A DNA stretch of 64,000 nucleotides, from NCBI GenBank assembly GCA_950295325.1, contig OX485809.1, positions 31,820,144 to 31,884,143 on the forward strand. The letters are read 5' to 3'. This document shows positions 11,215 through 22,248 of the stretch, one piece after another (the first letter of the stretch is position 1; each line of letters opens with the position of its first letter). The stretch comes from Polytrichum commune. Lineage: Eukaryota; Streptophyta; Polytrichopsida; Polytrichales; Polytrichaceae. A program made the translations under genes and the position numbers. Under the pieces are notes generated by a model. That model did not search any database, was not told the DNA's origin, and saw only the letters and a list, made by a program, of their open reading frames with translations.

Positions 11215-12960
11215 ACAACATTGATTATGGCAAATAGTGTGGACAAATGTATAGTGCGGGCCATATTATGAATATAAATAATACAAAACTTCACCACGCT
11301 TGCCACGCCCCCCGGGATATAGTGACCTCCTTCTCCTAGGTAACTTGGACGTCTTTCAAATACACACTAATTTAAATCCAACAAAAACACTTAAACCCTA
11401 CAATGTGGACCTCCGATATAAAATATCGTGGGTTGGTAAATAGTGCGCATCAAAATATTCACCTGAATTTTGTTTTATACTGAGGAGATAAGCTCAAGAA
11501 TGTGGTTCACAATATTCACTATAGTCAAGGTAGCCAGCCAGCCAGCAAGGCTGAGACTGGGGTGGGGAATTGTGTTGTGAAGATTCATGGTTGGGGCAAT
11601 ATTTATTTACCTTTCTATTGACCCATACTGCTACAGTGCAGGCTGTAGTCTGGTACGATCGTATAAGTTACATATTTAACACTCTACAAAGTACCACCGC
11701 ATCCGAGCAATTTCTAAATTACAGAAATTGGTAATGTTGATCTGGAGTGAACCTGAGCAGGGGCATAGGTTACATAAATTGCAAGTCCTGCATGTAAACC
11801 CAATAATGCAGCCGATCATCTTCGAGCAGGTGCTCGCATGCTGACATCACAAACGCATCCCGAGGTACTAAGTTAATAATTACGACACCCCAAGACTTTT
11901 GCTGTCAAACAATCCACAGCTGCCTGTAGTATACATGCAGGCCACCGAGGGAGTCAGTTAGGTCAGGACTCGGGTCTCATGCATCAGCCATGCATCAATG
12001 AGTGCAAGGTTTGCAGAGGAAGCTTCAATTCAGGCCACAGCAGCCTCACTTGTGTGAACAAAAAGAATAGGTAGTATATATAAATTCTACTGAACATTAT
12101 AACATCCATTATTTGCATCCGCCGCACTCTTCATCAACAATTGACATAGCATTCTTCACCTCCTAGGTCCTACTTGGTGGGACCGGCACCTGGAGGCGAA
12201 GATGCCGCACACTACCCTCAATATTCGAATCTACATACAAAATAAACTTCATCTTGTTAGACATTGTCACTCAACAGTACCGACGCAATATGTAGTAACT
12301 ATATTAAATGAGTAGTAGCAAGTTCCCTTATGGGTACCCATGCCTTCCCATAATATTACTCAGCTAATGAGCTATATTCATGGACCCAACAATATACACA
12401 AGAGTAAAAGTTCCGAATGTTGGAATCCCATTGTTTTAGACTAAATTTGAAGTTGGGGTAGCTGAAAAAACAAAAACTCATCAATTAAGTAATGTTATGC
12501 CTCACTAGGTACAACTAAGTATAGTTAGGGTAACCTAGGTGCAACCGAGCCTACCTCAATCTCCCACATTCTTCAGTAGCATGGGCTTGGTCACCAAGGC
12601 AGCGGCACCCCCCCCCCCGGCGCCCCGGTGAAGAATGTTGTGGATGAGTACATAATCACATAGTAGGCGTAAGGTTTGTGGCCTATCGTGGCGCTACCAA
12701 CTCCACAAACATTGTTGGCCGTTGGATCGATTTGAGATTTGTCTCGTGTGGTTATTAATCAGGGATTTTAAAAATGCCTTTTCAAGTGTCAAAATCATAT
12801 ATGATTTACAAAAATCAAAAGAGGTCAAAAAAACGGATTGTTGACCCTCTGAAAACTCTATTGTGTTGACTACTGAACCTAAGATGATGTCTGAAGTTTG
12901 AGCTCATGTCTCAAAATCACACATGTTTTTCTTGTGGCTACTTTTACCTATAAGCATGCC
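11215..12960. other. Intergenic, no gene seen
   Basis: Composition is somewhat less AT-rich at 11500-12250. CATGCA (RY/Sph-type) hexamers occur near 11934, 11978 and 11988. A C homopolymer lies near 12608-12618. No coding frame was recognised. Confidence 0.45.
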
Positions 12961-12969
12961 ATATAACAA

Positions 12970-13075
12970 CCAACTAGATAGATGGATGGATGGATAGATA
13001 TGAACACCAGCTCTTGTCGGGGCAAGCATGAATGGAGAGCATCGTTCACCTGCATGCAAACTGACTCTTTCAAGG
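12970..13075. repeat. Isolated copy of the intron-1 minisatellite unit
   Basis: GATGGATGGATGGATAGATA is followed by AGCATGAATGGAGAG, the same motif order as in the tandem array in intron 1 of the desiccation-related gene (14950-15735). Confidence 0.55.
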
Positions 13076-13150
13076 GTAGGTATCCGAGCCAAATACAAGT
13101 GTCCACTTAATAAAAAAATTGTGACAACATAAGTTCCACATACCTTAGGC

Positions 13151-13254
13151 GTGCCACGTAAATTCTTGACAGAAAACTTGCCAGGTGGTCAACTGCCTCC
13201 TTTGCTTTGGCGTTGGCCTGTCGGCCTTCTGTCTCAAAAAAATAAAAATAAAAA
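13151..13254 (+). mobile_element. SINE, 5'-truncated copy
   Basis: About 60 bp (CTTGCCAGGTGGTCAACTGC through GGCCTTCTGTCTCA) match the 3' half of the full SINE at 54148-54351 at about 85%. An A-rich tail follows. A perfect 17-bp direct repeat, TTCCACATACCTTAGGC, flanks it at 13134-13150 and 13255-13271. The tRNA-like head is missing, as expected of a 5'-truncated retroposon. Confidence 0.85.
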
Positions 13255-14460
13255 TTCCACATACCTTAGGCATAAATTCATGTAAAGGCAGGGAGTAGGC
13301 TCCATGCGATACAGAGAACGGTTTCTAAATTGAACATAATTATTCAAAAGATGGGAATATCGGATTGGATTGTTCGGAGGCAACGTCACATGAGCCAACC
13401 CTCCTGATCCATGCAGCAGACACCAACTACCAGGCTTTGCTGAAATAGTATCCAATGACTCAGCCATGCAGCGGCTAGAAGCCCACCTCTTTGCCCATGC
13501 AGTAGCTGGAAGCCCACCACTTTACCACTGTAACAGGGATCTAGTAACAACATGACCTCCTTAGGTTTGTGGTTTATACATCTCAAGTGGATTTATCCAA
13601 ACTAACTCGGGACTTTAGATGCTAATTTTGAAGTCAGCCGGAAAGTGTGCTCCTAGGTCTAGAACCAGGGAGGGTTGCTCCGAGAAAAAGCTTCTCGACT
13701 CATCCGGGTTTCATCATCGAAGTAGGACCACTTATTTGTTCATTCACCAAGCTAAGCACAAAATCACAAAAAAATTTCACAAAAGATTGCCAGCCAATCA
13801 ACATCACAAGAGCATAATGATAAACAAAACCACTTTGAAGTTTACTTATTTGCTTGGCTAATTTTTGAAATGTGTAGGTCATCTCATAATGCCCCCAAGA
13901 TTTCAGTAGCACTCTTGTCTAAAATCTTAAATGAGACTTCATATCCGAAACGCAAAAAGAATCTAACTGTAAAGTTCATTCGAAACAAGTGAATGAATAG
14001 AGAAATTGGAAAGAAAAAGAAAAAGAAATCCCACATGCTTCACTCTTACCTCCCTAATATCATGCACATGATATTAAGGAGGTTTGTAGTGTTAACATAG
14101 ATACATGATAACAGAGAATTAGTATAACATTTGACATTATAGAATAACACGAAGTGAAGTTTGCAATATTGACAACGTGATGCGTGTGGTTTGAATACGT
14201 TGTTGGATTATTGTAATTTCAAAACCCATGATACATGAGAGGGAAGCATGACAACAAGGAGGGAGTTTCAAAACTGAGCACATCCCGTTCCGTAAGGGTT
14301 TTGGGATACAAGAGAGGAGGTTAGGGCACATAACGTAATTCTCTGCGAGTTTGCCCCGGGTAACAGGGGCACATTGGGCGTAGCTCAACCCTGGCCCAAT
14401 GCCTTGATCATATAATACTCAGGTTGCCCTTCCCCAGAGAAGACCCCTCGTACATCTCTC

Positions 14461-14467
14461 TTTATAA
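14461..14467 (+). promoter_or_regulatory. Candidate TATA box of the desiccation-related gene
   Basis: TTTATAAG lies about 125 bp before the ATG at 14589, after a CT-rich run. Spacing fits a short 5' leader. An ACGTG core (ABRE-like) occurs at about 14173, but one copy is weak evidence. Confidence 0.5.
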
Positions 14468-14588
14468 GCTCCTCAGTATTGGAGTGACATGGTAAAGTAC
14501 AGCAATCTCTCACACTCGCTCATCACACTCCGGATGCTCAAAGCCAGCAGACAGGATTTGGATTGCTTGACAAAGACTACTGAGCCCT

Positions 14589-17500
14589 ATGGGGTCCTCG
14601 TCGACTAGGAGCACAGGTGTTCTGTGGACGTGTGTGGTGTTGTTGTTCGGTGTGGTGGCTGCGAGTGGGCGAGCCAATTTCACGACCTACGACAAGGAGC
14701 TCATCCAGGTGGCGCTGAACCTGGAGTATTTGGAGGCCGACTACTTTCTGTGGGGAGCCTATGGCTATGGCTTGGACGTGATTGCGCCCAGCCTCACGGG
14801 CGGAGGGCCCAACCCCATCGGCGCCCAGAAGGCCAACTTGAACGCCTACTTCATCGATGTTTACCAGCAGATGGGACTCCAGGAAGTCGGACACCTCAGG
14901 TGCGTACTACCCAATTGACTCACAGTCATTGCCAATTAGCCAGGCTCAAGGGGTGGATGGATGGATGAATTGACACACAGATAGGTAGATACGGTGGGTC
15001 TTGAAGGAGAAAGCATGAATGGAGAGATGTATCTTGATCATTCACATTTCATCGTGAACTAGCTAGCTTGAGGAATCCGAAGCAAGCATGAGTGGAGAGG
15101 TTTGTCTAGATCATTCAGAATCATCGTAAATTAGTTTGTAGTATCCAAAGGAAGGATGGATAGATAGATAGATAGATTCATCGGATCCTGAAGGAGCAGG
15201 CATGAATGGAGAGATTTGTCCTGGTCCTTCAGAATCACTGTACATTTGCTTGCAATATCCAAATGGAGGATGAATAGATGGATGGATATATAGATAGATA
15301 GATAGACATCGGACCCTGAAGGAGTAAGCATGAATGGAGAGATTTGAAATCGTTGTAAATTGGCTTGCAGTATCCAAAGGAGGGATGGATAGATCAATCG
15401 ATTCATCCATCCTGAGGGAGGATGCATTGGAATATGAAAATTCAGATTCACCTTGAATTAGCACGTAATGTCCAAAGAAGAGAATGATAGATAGATAGGT
15501 AGACCGGCCAGCTTTTTAAGAACCAAACATGAATTCAGATATTAAAATTCATTCGCAGATAACGTTGCAGCATCCAAAGGAAGGAATTATAGATAGATAT
15601 GCAGATCGATCGTGAAGCATTACACATGACTTGAATGATTGAGGTTCATCCGCAAATGAGCCTACATCATCCAAAGGAAGGAATGTCGATAGTACAGGCT
15701 TCTAAAGTAGTTAGCATGAATGAAGAGCTTCTTTACCTACGGGCTACTACCCTCTATCAGGGGTGGGCTCAGTATCGAAGGTGGCATTGGACATTATTCG
15801 ATTGGGGTTGGGTCGATTAAATTGATTCTTCTGTATGTGGGAGAATGTGCAGGGCCATCAAGACTGCCTTGGGGCCCAAATATGCATTTTCACGGCCCCT
15901 CCTTGATTTGAGCAAGGCGAACTGGGCAAAGACCATCGACAAGGCTTTCAACAAGACGTTGAACCCTCCCTTTGATCCGTATGCCAACAGCCTCAACTAC
16001 CTCATCTCCACGTACGCCATCCCGTATGTAGGATTGACTGGATATGTTGGAGCTAACCCACTCTTGACGGGCGCAGGCGCCAAATCAGTAAGTTTAATCT
16101 CCCTCACCATTACTACTCTAATTTCATAAGTGAAGCCGCTAGTTGGCCAATGTGAGATGGGGTCAGAGTCGGAGCAGGTGTTGCACGAAATCGGTAGAGA
16201 TCCAAGCGCTTCCGAGTCCAACCGGTACTTGCATGTTGATATCTTTCGGTTTTTATCTATTAATTTTAAGGTACATTTTATGGCTTCCTCGAAAACGATT
16301 GGCAATTTGCCTAAAGTCTTGAACTTGAACCAGATATTTCTCAAACTTCACCAGTCCATCTGTAAGTAGCGGTTGGATCTCCCTGTTCGTAGGATGGTGT
16401 TGTTAGAAGCGGAGAAATAAACGATCCCTCATCGGTTGTCGATACGTTTAACCATGTGGATCACAAAGAGGACCCTTCACTTGTGGGTGTATGTGAATCG
16501 ACGCGTGAACAATTGTCCACAACGAGTAGGGCAAACGACTCCCAAAGGGGTTAGTCTCCACAAAATTAGATGTTTGAGAATGGAAGGTGGCCATCGAGGA
16601 GTTACAGATCCGTCACTACAATATGTACGAAGATGCTTGCCAAATGGAGAGCAACTATGTGCACTTTCTTCAACTACAGGACTTCTCGTGCCTACTAGCG
16701 CAATCATCACAAGTTTGCACTTCAGCCTTGCGCGCAGCCAAAGAATACTTCGCTTGTGTGTATCATGACGTGAGTCCCTTGATTTCGGTTTCTCCGTTTG
16801 CTAAATCTTTTTGGCATGGAGGAGGGGCTTGGTATAAATGGTAATGAAGCTAATCACAATGATGTAATCCTGAAAATATGATACTTCGGATTACATAACG
16901 GATGTCAAAATCTATGCGTAGACTGTAGTAGGCGTCCAACTTACCCAGCTACGTGTAGGTGTTGGGTGCTTGAAGTTTTCATAACAGGATGTAGTGGTCA
17001 TGTCATGGCTCAGTCATCAATTACCCTCATATCCAATAAGGATAAACATGTCAGAAAAATCACTTGGCCTCACCAGTCTCCACTTATTGTGCGGTCGGTC
17101 TATTGAGAATCAACTAGACCGACATGTGCAATTAACTTACCCCACACTAACTTGATTATCTACTACCATAGTTTTTTTTATTTTTTTTATTGTGCTTGTT
17201 ATAAGGATATATTTTTGCGATCTGATTTTGATGCATGGGTAAAGAGGCACAAAGACAACCTAATTGCCCGCATCAGTGTAGAATTGCTAACTTGTTGAAC
17301 CGGCTTGTCACCATGATTTTGTTGCAGCTTGTGGCGGGGTTGCTGGGCGTTGAGTCTGGGCAGGACGCCATCATCCGCACGGAGATGTATCGCATCAAGA
17401 ACGAGACAGTGCCCCCTTACAAATACACCGTTGCCGATTTCAGCATCGCCATCTCGAATTTGAGGAACAACCTAAGTCACGCGTTAGTGGACGAGGGCCT

Positions 17501-17708
17501 CATTGTGCCCATTTATCTCGGCGCAGAGAACAAGACGACCGGGAACATTTTGTCGGCCGATGTCGATTCGTTGTCTTATGCGCGCAACCCGGCTCAAGTT
17601 CTCGAAACTGTGTATGGTACGGGGGATCCGACTGAGCCCGGAGGCTTCTACCCTCACGGTGGAAAGGGGGTCATCGCCTACAAGTACCTGGAAATGGCCA
17701 AGGCCTAA
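14589..17708 (+). CDS. Desiccation-related protein, PCC13-62 / ferritin-like family
   Basis: Three exons are supported: 14589-14899, 15853-16087 and 17328-17708. GT-AG borders and phases (2, then 0) agree and give 308 aa, close to the roughly 310 aa of PCC13-62. Residues 1-30 hold a signal-peptide-like head (LWTCVVLLFGVVAAS), suggesting secretion to the apoplast or wall. The ferritin-like helical domain follows. Seen in it are LNLEYLEADYFLWGA with E46 and E49, GGGPNPIGAQKANL, QEVGHLR with E99 and H102, DPYANSLNYLI, VGLTGYVGANP and LVAGLLGVESGQDAIIR (from residue 183). Known members accumulate in vegetative tissue and seeds on dehydration; the biochemical activity is unresolved. Intron 1 contains a minisatellite. 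Intron 2 contains exon-like sequence and a dispersed repeat. Start chosen because it is followed by the signal peptide and by coding-like composition. Confidence 0.94.
14950..15735. repeat. Minisatellite array in intron 1 (~110-125-bp units, about 7 copies)
   Basis: Each unit carries, in order, AGCATGAATGGAGAG, a GATCATTCAGAATCATCG-like block, TTGCAGTATCCAAAGGA and a run of GATA/GATG tetranucleotides. Units become more divergent toward the 3' end. The array occupies most of the intron between 14900 and 15852. One isolated unit lies at 12970-13075. Confidence 0.85.
16130..16410. repeat. Dispersed repeat P, copy in intron 2
   Basis: A decayed match to 29775-30030. Shared blocks include TCC(G/A)AGTCCAA(C/G)CGGT, CATGTTG(A/C)(T/G)ATCTT and CC(A/G)(G/C)(T/C)CC(A/G)TCTGTAA, in the same order and similar spacing. 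It is non-coding. Confidence 0.6.
16393..16769 (+). other. Exon-like sequence inside intron 2, unrecognised
   Basis: Two adjacent stretches look coding but lie in different frames. One is 16393-16552 (open from a TAG acceptor-like site, ending at an in-frame TAG). The other is about 16578-16769, containing AIEELQIRHYNMYEDACQM and ALRAAKEYFACVYHD and ending exactly at a GTGAGT donor. The segment 16608-16769 would be a 162-nt phase 0-0 cassette between a TTACAG acceptor and that donor. No PCC13-62 relative I know carries such an insertion, and exons 2 and 3 join in phase without it. I do not recognise either peptide. A captured gene fragment or an alternative exon are both possible. Confidence 0.45.
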
Positions 17709-18770
17709 TGAATTGATCAATTGGGCTAGAATCCTTTGTTTCTTATGGTCCGCCCATACTAAGGGGACCGTGGGGATTTTAGCACAGGGTCGACGAAGAG
17801 TGTGGAGTTTTGTTGATATGAGACAACAGGCTAAAGGCCTAATTGGTCATTAGGCAACTCTTCTTAATACATGGTTTGCAAAGCCGCATTTCAACAATCC
17901 AATGTTGTCATCACTTTTGTTCGGTTGGGATGTATTTGATTTTTGTATGGAGTGAAATTCAATCCATTCTAAATGTTCATGAGTTCATCGATTATGAAGT
18001 GGAACCTTATCTAAACAGTCCCTACATACCTATTGAGGAGGGAGTTATAGGTATGCTTGATGAAATAAATAATGCGGTTGCTAACGAACCCATTGAAGAA
18101 GCTAGCAATGTGTAAATTGGTGATGTGTTGGTAGATCGAGTAGGATTCAAGAATGTTGAAAGTGCATGACCTTGAAACAATTTTCAAAGAAAAATCTATC
18201 AATGTTACACCTCTCATCCAGAGCAATCAAACACTTCAAGCGCAAATAAGATCATGACGTTCTCATCAAACTACTCTAGATTCGTTCTTTCATTATGCTT
18301 AGATGGGTGATGACTTTCATATCTTGTGTATTTTCATATCCTTTATTTATATCAGTTTTTACTGTTTTCAATTCCACAGCATGATCAGTACATATTTGAG
18401 AAGATATGGAAGTGGATGGACAATTCATGGCACATGACATTGCAGGCTACTTACACAAAGTGCAGTAGATGCCACATTTTCGCATTGACTATCAACCAAT
18501 CATAAGCATGAACTCATTACAAATTGTACAAAGGTACTTTGAAAATGGGAGTTCCATTTGTGAATCCAAACGAGCCACCGCTTTCATGTGCATGTGAGCT
18601 CGCCTTCATTCTTTTCTATGCATGGCATTGATTATTGAAGACCTGGTTCCTGAAGAAAGTGAAAACCAGTAACAGAAAGAGAAGCTTGCTGGAGTGTAGA
18701 GCGGGCATCGACAAGATTAAGATAAGCGGGTCTTTCAAACAAACACTTTTAGCCTCTGGATGCACTTCTC
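17709..18770. other. Downstream region of the desiccation-related gene, no further gene seen
   Basis: The first few hundred bases probably include the 3' UTR. A 90-codon ORF at 17843-18115 has an acidic end but matches nothing known and is not supported as a gene. Confidence 0.4.
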
Positions 18771-18774
18771 ATAG

Positions 18775-19040
18775 GATATGGAAACAAGCAATTAGTGCGA
18801 GATGATTAGCAAATCCAAATCGTCCCCATTGCCACTTTCCTCATAATATTTGGAGCACTAATCAATATCCTGTTCATTATCGTAAGTGAAGGTTCTCTAA
18901 GTTATTGAATGATCATAAAGACTCTCCCAATTACGTTGACTATTGCATCTAGAACATTAGCAATTTTAAGGATGTGTAAACTCCAATGTGATTTTAGCAC
19001 ATGTTTTTTTGGTGCCCGTCCTTAGACTCAAACTATGGTC
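18775..19040 (+). repeat. Dispersed repeat A, copy 1
   Basis: It shares GGATATGGA...AATTAGTG(C/T)GAGATGATTAGCA and a CAATTA(C/T)GTTGACTATTG core with 22555-22830. The core also recurs at 45415-45760 and 50965-51330, and inverted at 35430-35650 and 60860-61060. Confidence 0.75.
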
Positions 19041-19482
19041 GAAGGTCATGAGGCAATGGATTTCCATGAGGCAGTAGAGATAATACTAGAAGAGACTAGA
19101 AGATAATACTAGAAGAGAAGGCCTAATTGGGGCCTTAAAGGCCTTTGCCTTTAGACATCGCCGTGAGCCTGTGTCTAACCCCCAAAACCTCTTTAGACAC
19201 CGTTGGGAATTGACCCTAGTTTCCCCCATTACAATAGTAAAACTTTGTTATCAAATAACACACATTCCACCTACTTCATATTAGTAATCAATTCCACCTT
19301 TTGCTTCCTTTTATATTAGCAATCAGAAATTTTATTTGAGGATCCGTACATGTGTTGTGATTGTTTTTTCAATGTCATTTTTTATTCATCTATCATGTTT
19401 TTTTATTCTCTCGATTGTAGGAATTGATACATAAATGAGACTTCATGCTAAAATGGTTGTAGTGCTATTAAGATTTAACCAA

Positions 19483-19730
19483 ATGGTTGTGGCATACCGT
19501 AAGAAATTTAAGACTATTTTTTATGAATACAAAAAAGATAAAATGACAAATGATATTATTGGAAATAATCGATAAGATGACAAATTTTATGATGCTTTAG
19601 ACAAATGGTATCACCAAGCCAGACAAGTTATGAAGCATGTCTTGACTACAACCATAGATAACGTCGGAATTCCAGACCGATTCATCCCCAGATAGGAAGA
19701 GTATACCAACATCGACATCAAAAACTAAAC
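19483..19730 (+). pseudogene. PIF/Harbinger ORF1-like (Myb/SANT-type) remnant
   Basis: Translation from 19483 gives KKFKTIFYEYKKDKMTNDI, then one stop, then DDKFYDALDKWYHQARQVMK. The pattern (FK.IF.EYKKDK ... FYD.LD.W.HQ) resembles the Myb-like companion protein of PIF/Harbinger elements. The transposase remnant lies about 0.5 kb downstream on the other strand. The match is from family memory and is moderate. Confidence 0.55.
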
Positions 19731-20189
19731 ATAATTTTCACGATGGAATCATTCATATTTTTGAATAAATGATAGAAACTCATACAAGCTTGATAAAAAA
19801 ATTTGAGAAAAAAATTTGTTAGAAATAGTAGACTACTAATTTGATCATTTTATAAATAAGCTTTAGAGTTCTATATGATATTCTACATCTGACTTATAGT
19901 CATCATCATCATACGTACAACTTTCAAACTAAAAGCTTGATTTTTTTTTTTAAATGGTTTTTGTAATAGCCCTTCGCTAGTAATACATAAACCCAAATTA
20001 AATCAGCCAACAAGTTTTTATTTTATTTTATTTTCACATGCACTAATGTCCCTATTTTTTATTTTTTCTTCCCTTGTTTCTATAAATGGCATTTTTTCAG
20101 CTTGTAGATTTTTTTTTTGCAGCTCCTTCATTTTCATCAATGATAATTCCATAGCATCAAACACATCTACTTGTTATATTTTTCTAGTG

Positions 20190-20540
20190 ACATATTAGCT
20201 TTGGCTTGGAATTCTTTTTCAACCTCTTTAGCCCAATCCATGGAAAATTCATCATTCTCTAGAACATATAAATTATAAACACATAAACATGCAATAACAA
20301 TGTCATATATATTTTGGAATGGCATGTCAATTGTTTTTAATAATATACATCATCTTCCTTTCATATTCTCAAATATTCTTTCCACAGCTATACGAGCATT
20401 TGATTGAATATATATATTATATTTTTTTTACTAGGCAATTTTTTTTTTCACCCTCGAATGGTTAGTAAACCAAGGTCTCATTTGATATGTAACATCACCA
20501 ATGAATTTAAAAGGTGAAAATGCATCTTTCATAGTCTTTT
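20190..20540 (-). pseudogene. PIF/Harbinger (HARBI1-type) transposase remnant
   Basis: On the minus strand from about 20540 down, blocks read FSPFKFIGDVTYQMRPWFTN, then NARIAVERIFENMKGR, a stop, ILLKTIDMPFQNIYDIVIAC, and LCVYNLYVLENDEFSMDW. The order GD..Y..(R)PW, ARI.VER.F..(M/L)KGRW and (V)(V/I)(A)CL..(H/Y)NL is that of the DDE_Tnp_4 domain C-terminal half. Several stops make it defunct. Upstream (20540-20720) is more decayed. Confidence 0.75.
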
Positions 20541-21379
20541 CCCAATTTCAGATTTCTAAAATAATATCCAATCATAAATATGTTCAACCCATTTAAAATC
20601 GTAGTCCCAAAATTTGCAACCACATCTACAACCCCTTATACTAAACATGAATAATATCATTTTCGGCAACAATTTGCTGTAGAGTCATGAGATGGTGTTA
20701 GAATAGGAATGTGACTACCGCCTTAGAATAAGTGAAATATCATGAATTGCTTCAAAAATCTTTGCTATTTGTTTCATCCAAACAGAAGTTGGATTTTTAA
20801 AAATCAATGGTTTCTATTACAATCTAATTGCTTAACAACATTCCCTCACAATAATAGAAGTTATATTGAATCCTACCCAAATAAACTACAAATCATTTGT
20901 AATAAATTACCATTTGCAATCCAAGAAAAAATAATTGCAATCCTACCCTCCACATTAATATTTTCTTTAAAATGACTATCTTTCTTCTTTTAAACATACC
21001 CTAATAAAATACATAAATATCAAAAGATAAATGTACTCACTCTCATCTCTTTTTTTAAATCACCATTATAAAATAATCCCATAAACGTATGTTCCAAAAA
21101 ACCTCCATATCTTTAAAATTGCCAACATTTCCTCTGATAATTTACCCTCCGTCCTTGTACAATATAAACTACCATCATCATCATCTAGGTATTTGTTACA
21201 AATATATAAATTTTTACAATGTCAAAATGCCCATAATGACATATTTTATAACCATGTAAATCGAAGGGAGAGCAAGAATGCATTCCCTTCTAAAATCCAT
21301 AACTAAAGGATGTTAGAGGAAAAAATCATAAATTAAATGAATTGATGAGGAGAAAAATGGATAGAAACTAGACAAATGG

Positions 21380-21631
21380 GATGGTTTGACTTTGGGCTTG
21401 GCCTTTGGAGGCTTCACACTATAACCGTCCAAATCGAGAGGCCATCAAAGTTCATGGCGAAAGCTTTGGACTTTGAGGTTGCCTTTGGAGGCTTCACACT
21501 ATGCCTGACTAAAGGCTCCAATTCCTATATCTTATTGGCTACTTTCAGCCCATTTCTTTGGACTCTCAACAAAGTTTGGCCATTCCATCCCATGGCCTCT
21601 TGACTTGGACAGCTACAGTGTGAAGCGGCCC
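21380..21631. mobile_element. Harbinger-like MITE, about 250 bp
   Basis: The right end, read inward, is GGGCCGCTTCACACTGTAGC followed by GTCCAAGTCAAGAGGCCAT. The left arm has GGCTTCACACTATAACCGTC and AAATCGAGAGGCCAT. The left terminus is decayed. Similar sequence occurs, inverted, at 58590-58835. Confidence 0.65.
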
Positions 21632-21639
21632 TCATTGAT

Positions 21640-22240
21640 AGTGCCAATACATCCAATTGCATACAGCAGGGGGGGGCAGGGTGCTGCCATACAAACTTAT
21701 CACAAGTTTCCTGATCCATAAAATGCTTCACCATTATAATGTGAATGACTTATGGGAACAGACACCCCAGGTAAATATGTACACTACTATACAGTTTGGA
21801 TCATTTCTGTCTACCTTACATTCTTTCTGCCTTCTGTGATGTAGTCTCCTGGAATAAGTGTAGAGTGCAAATTTATCTTTTATGCCCAAGGAGATTGTAA
21901 GTATTCTAATGTATCTTGTACTCCTGGAATAATGTGCACTCCAGTGTATCTTGTATGCTTAAGGAGATTGTAAGTCAGCCAACAAGCATACAAAACTTTT
22001 GACTCCCCAGAGTGCCTCAGGAAAAACTGTAACCACAACCAATGTCACTCTAGGAGAACCAAAGCACGCCTCATCCCAAAATCCACCGGCAAAAACCTTC
22101 AAGTCACAATTCCATGATCATTGGGCATCTGACTCTTTTTTTAATACGCAGCTACCTGATAATACTTCTGGGGTAGCTAAGAATTATGAGACATTTACAA
22201 CAGGCCAATCTCTACTATACAATCTACGAACCTACACAAG
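21640..22240. other. Intergenic between MITE and the RhoGAP 3' end
   Basis: No gene. A short direct repeat occurs around 21842-21975: two copies of a unit with CTCCTGGAATAA and AAGGAGATTGTAAGT. Confidence 0.45.
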
Positions 22241-22248
22241 CACCCAAA

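Noticed and set aside
11930..12000. CATGCA (RY) motifs as a seed-type enhancer of the desiccation gene
   Set aside because: Three hexamers 2.6 kb upstream are weak evidence and other repeats intervene.
12608..12618. C homopolymer as an end of a further homopolymer-ended element (also 32031-32044)
   Set aside because: No facing G tract, matching arm or flanking duplication was found for either tract.
17843..18115. A 90-codon ORF downstream of the desiccation gene
   Set aside because: No homology, no splice support, and composition like the surrounding non-coding DNA.
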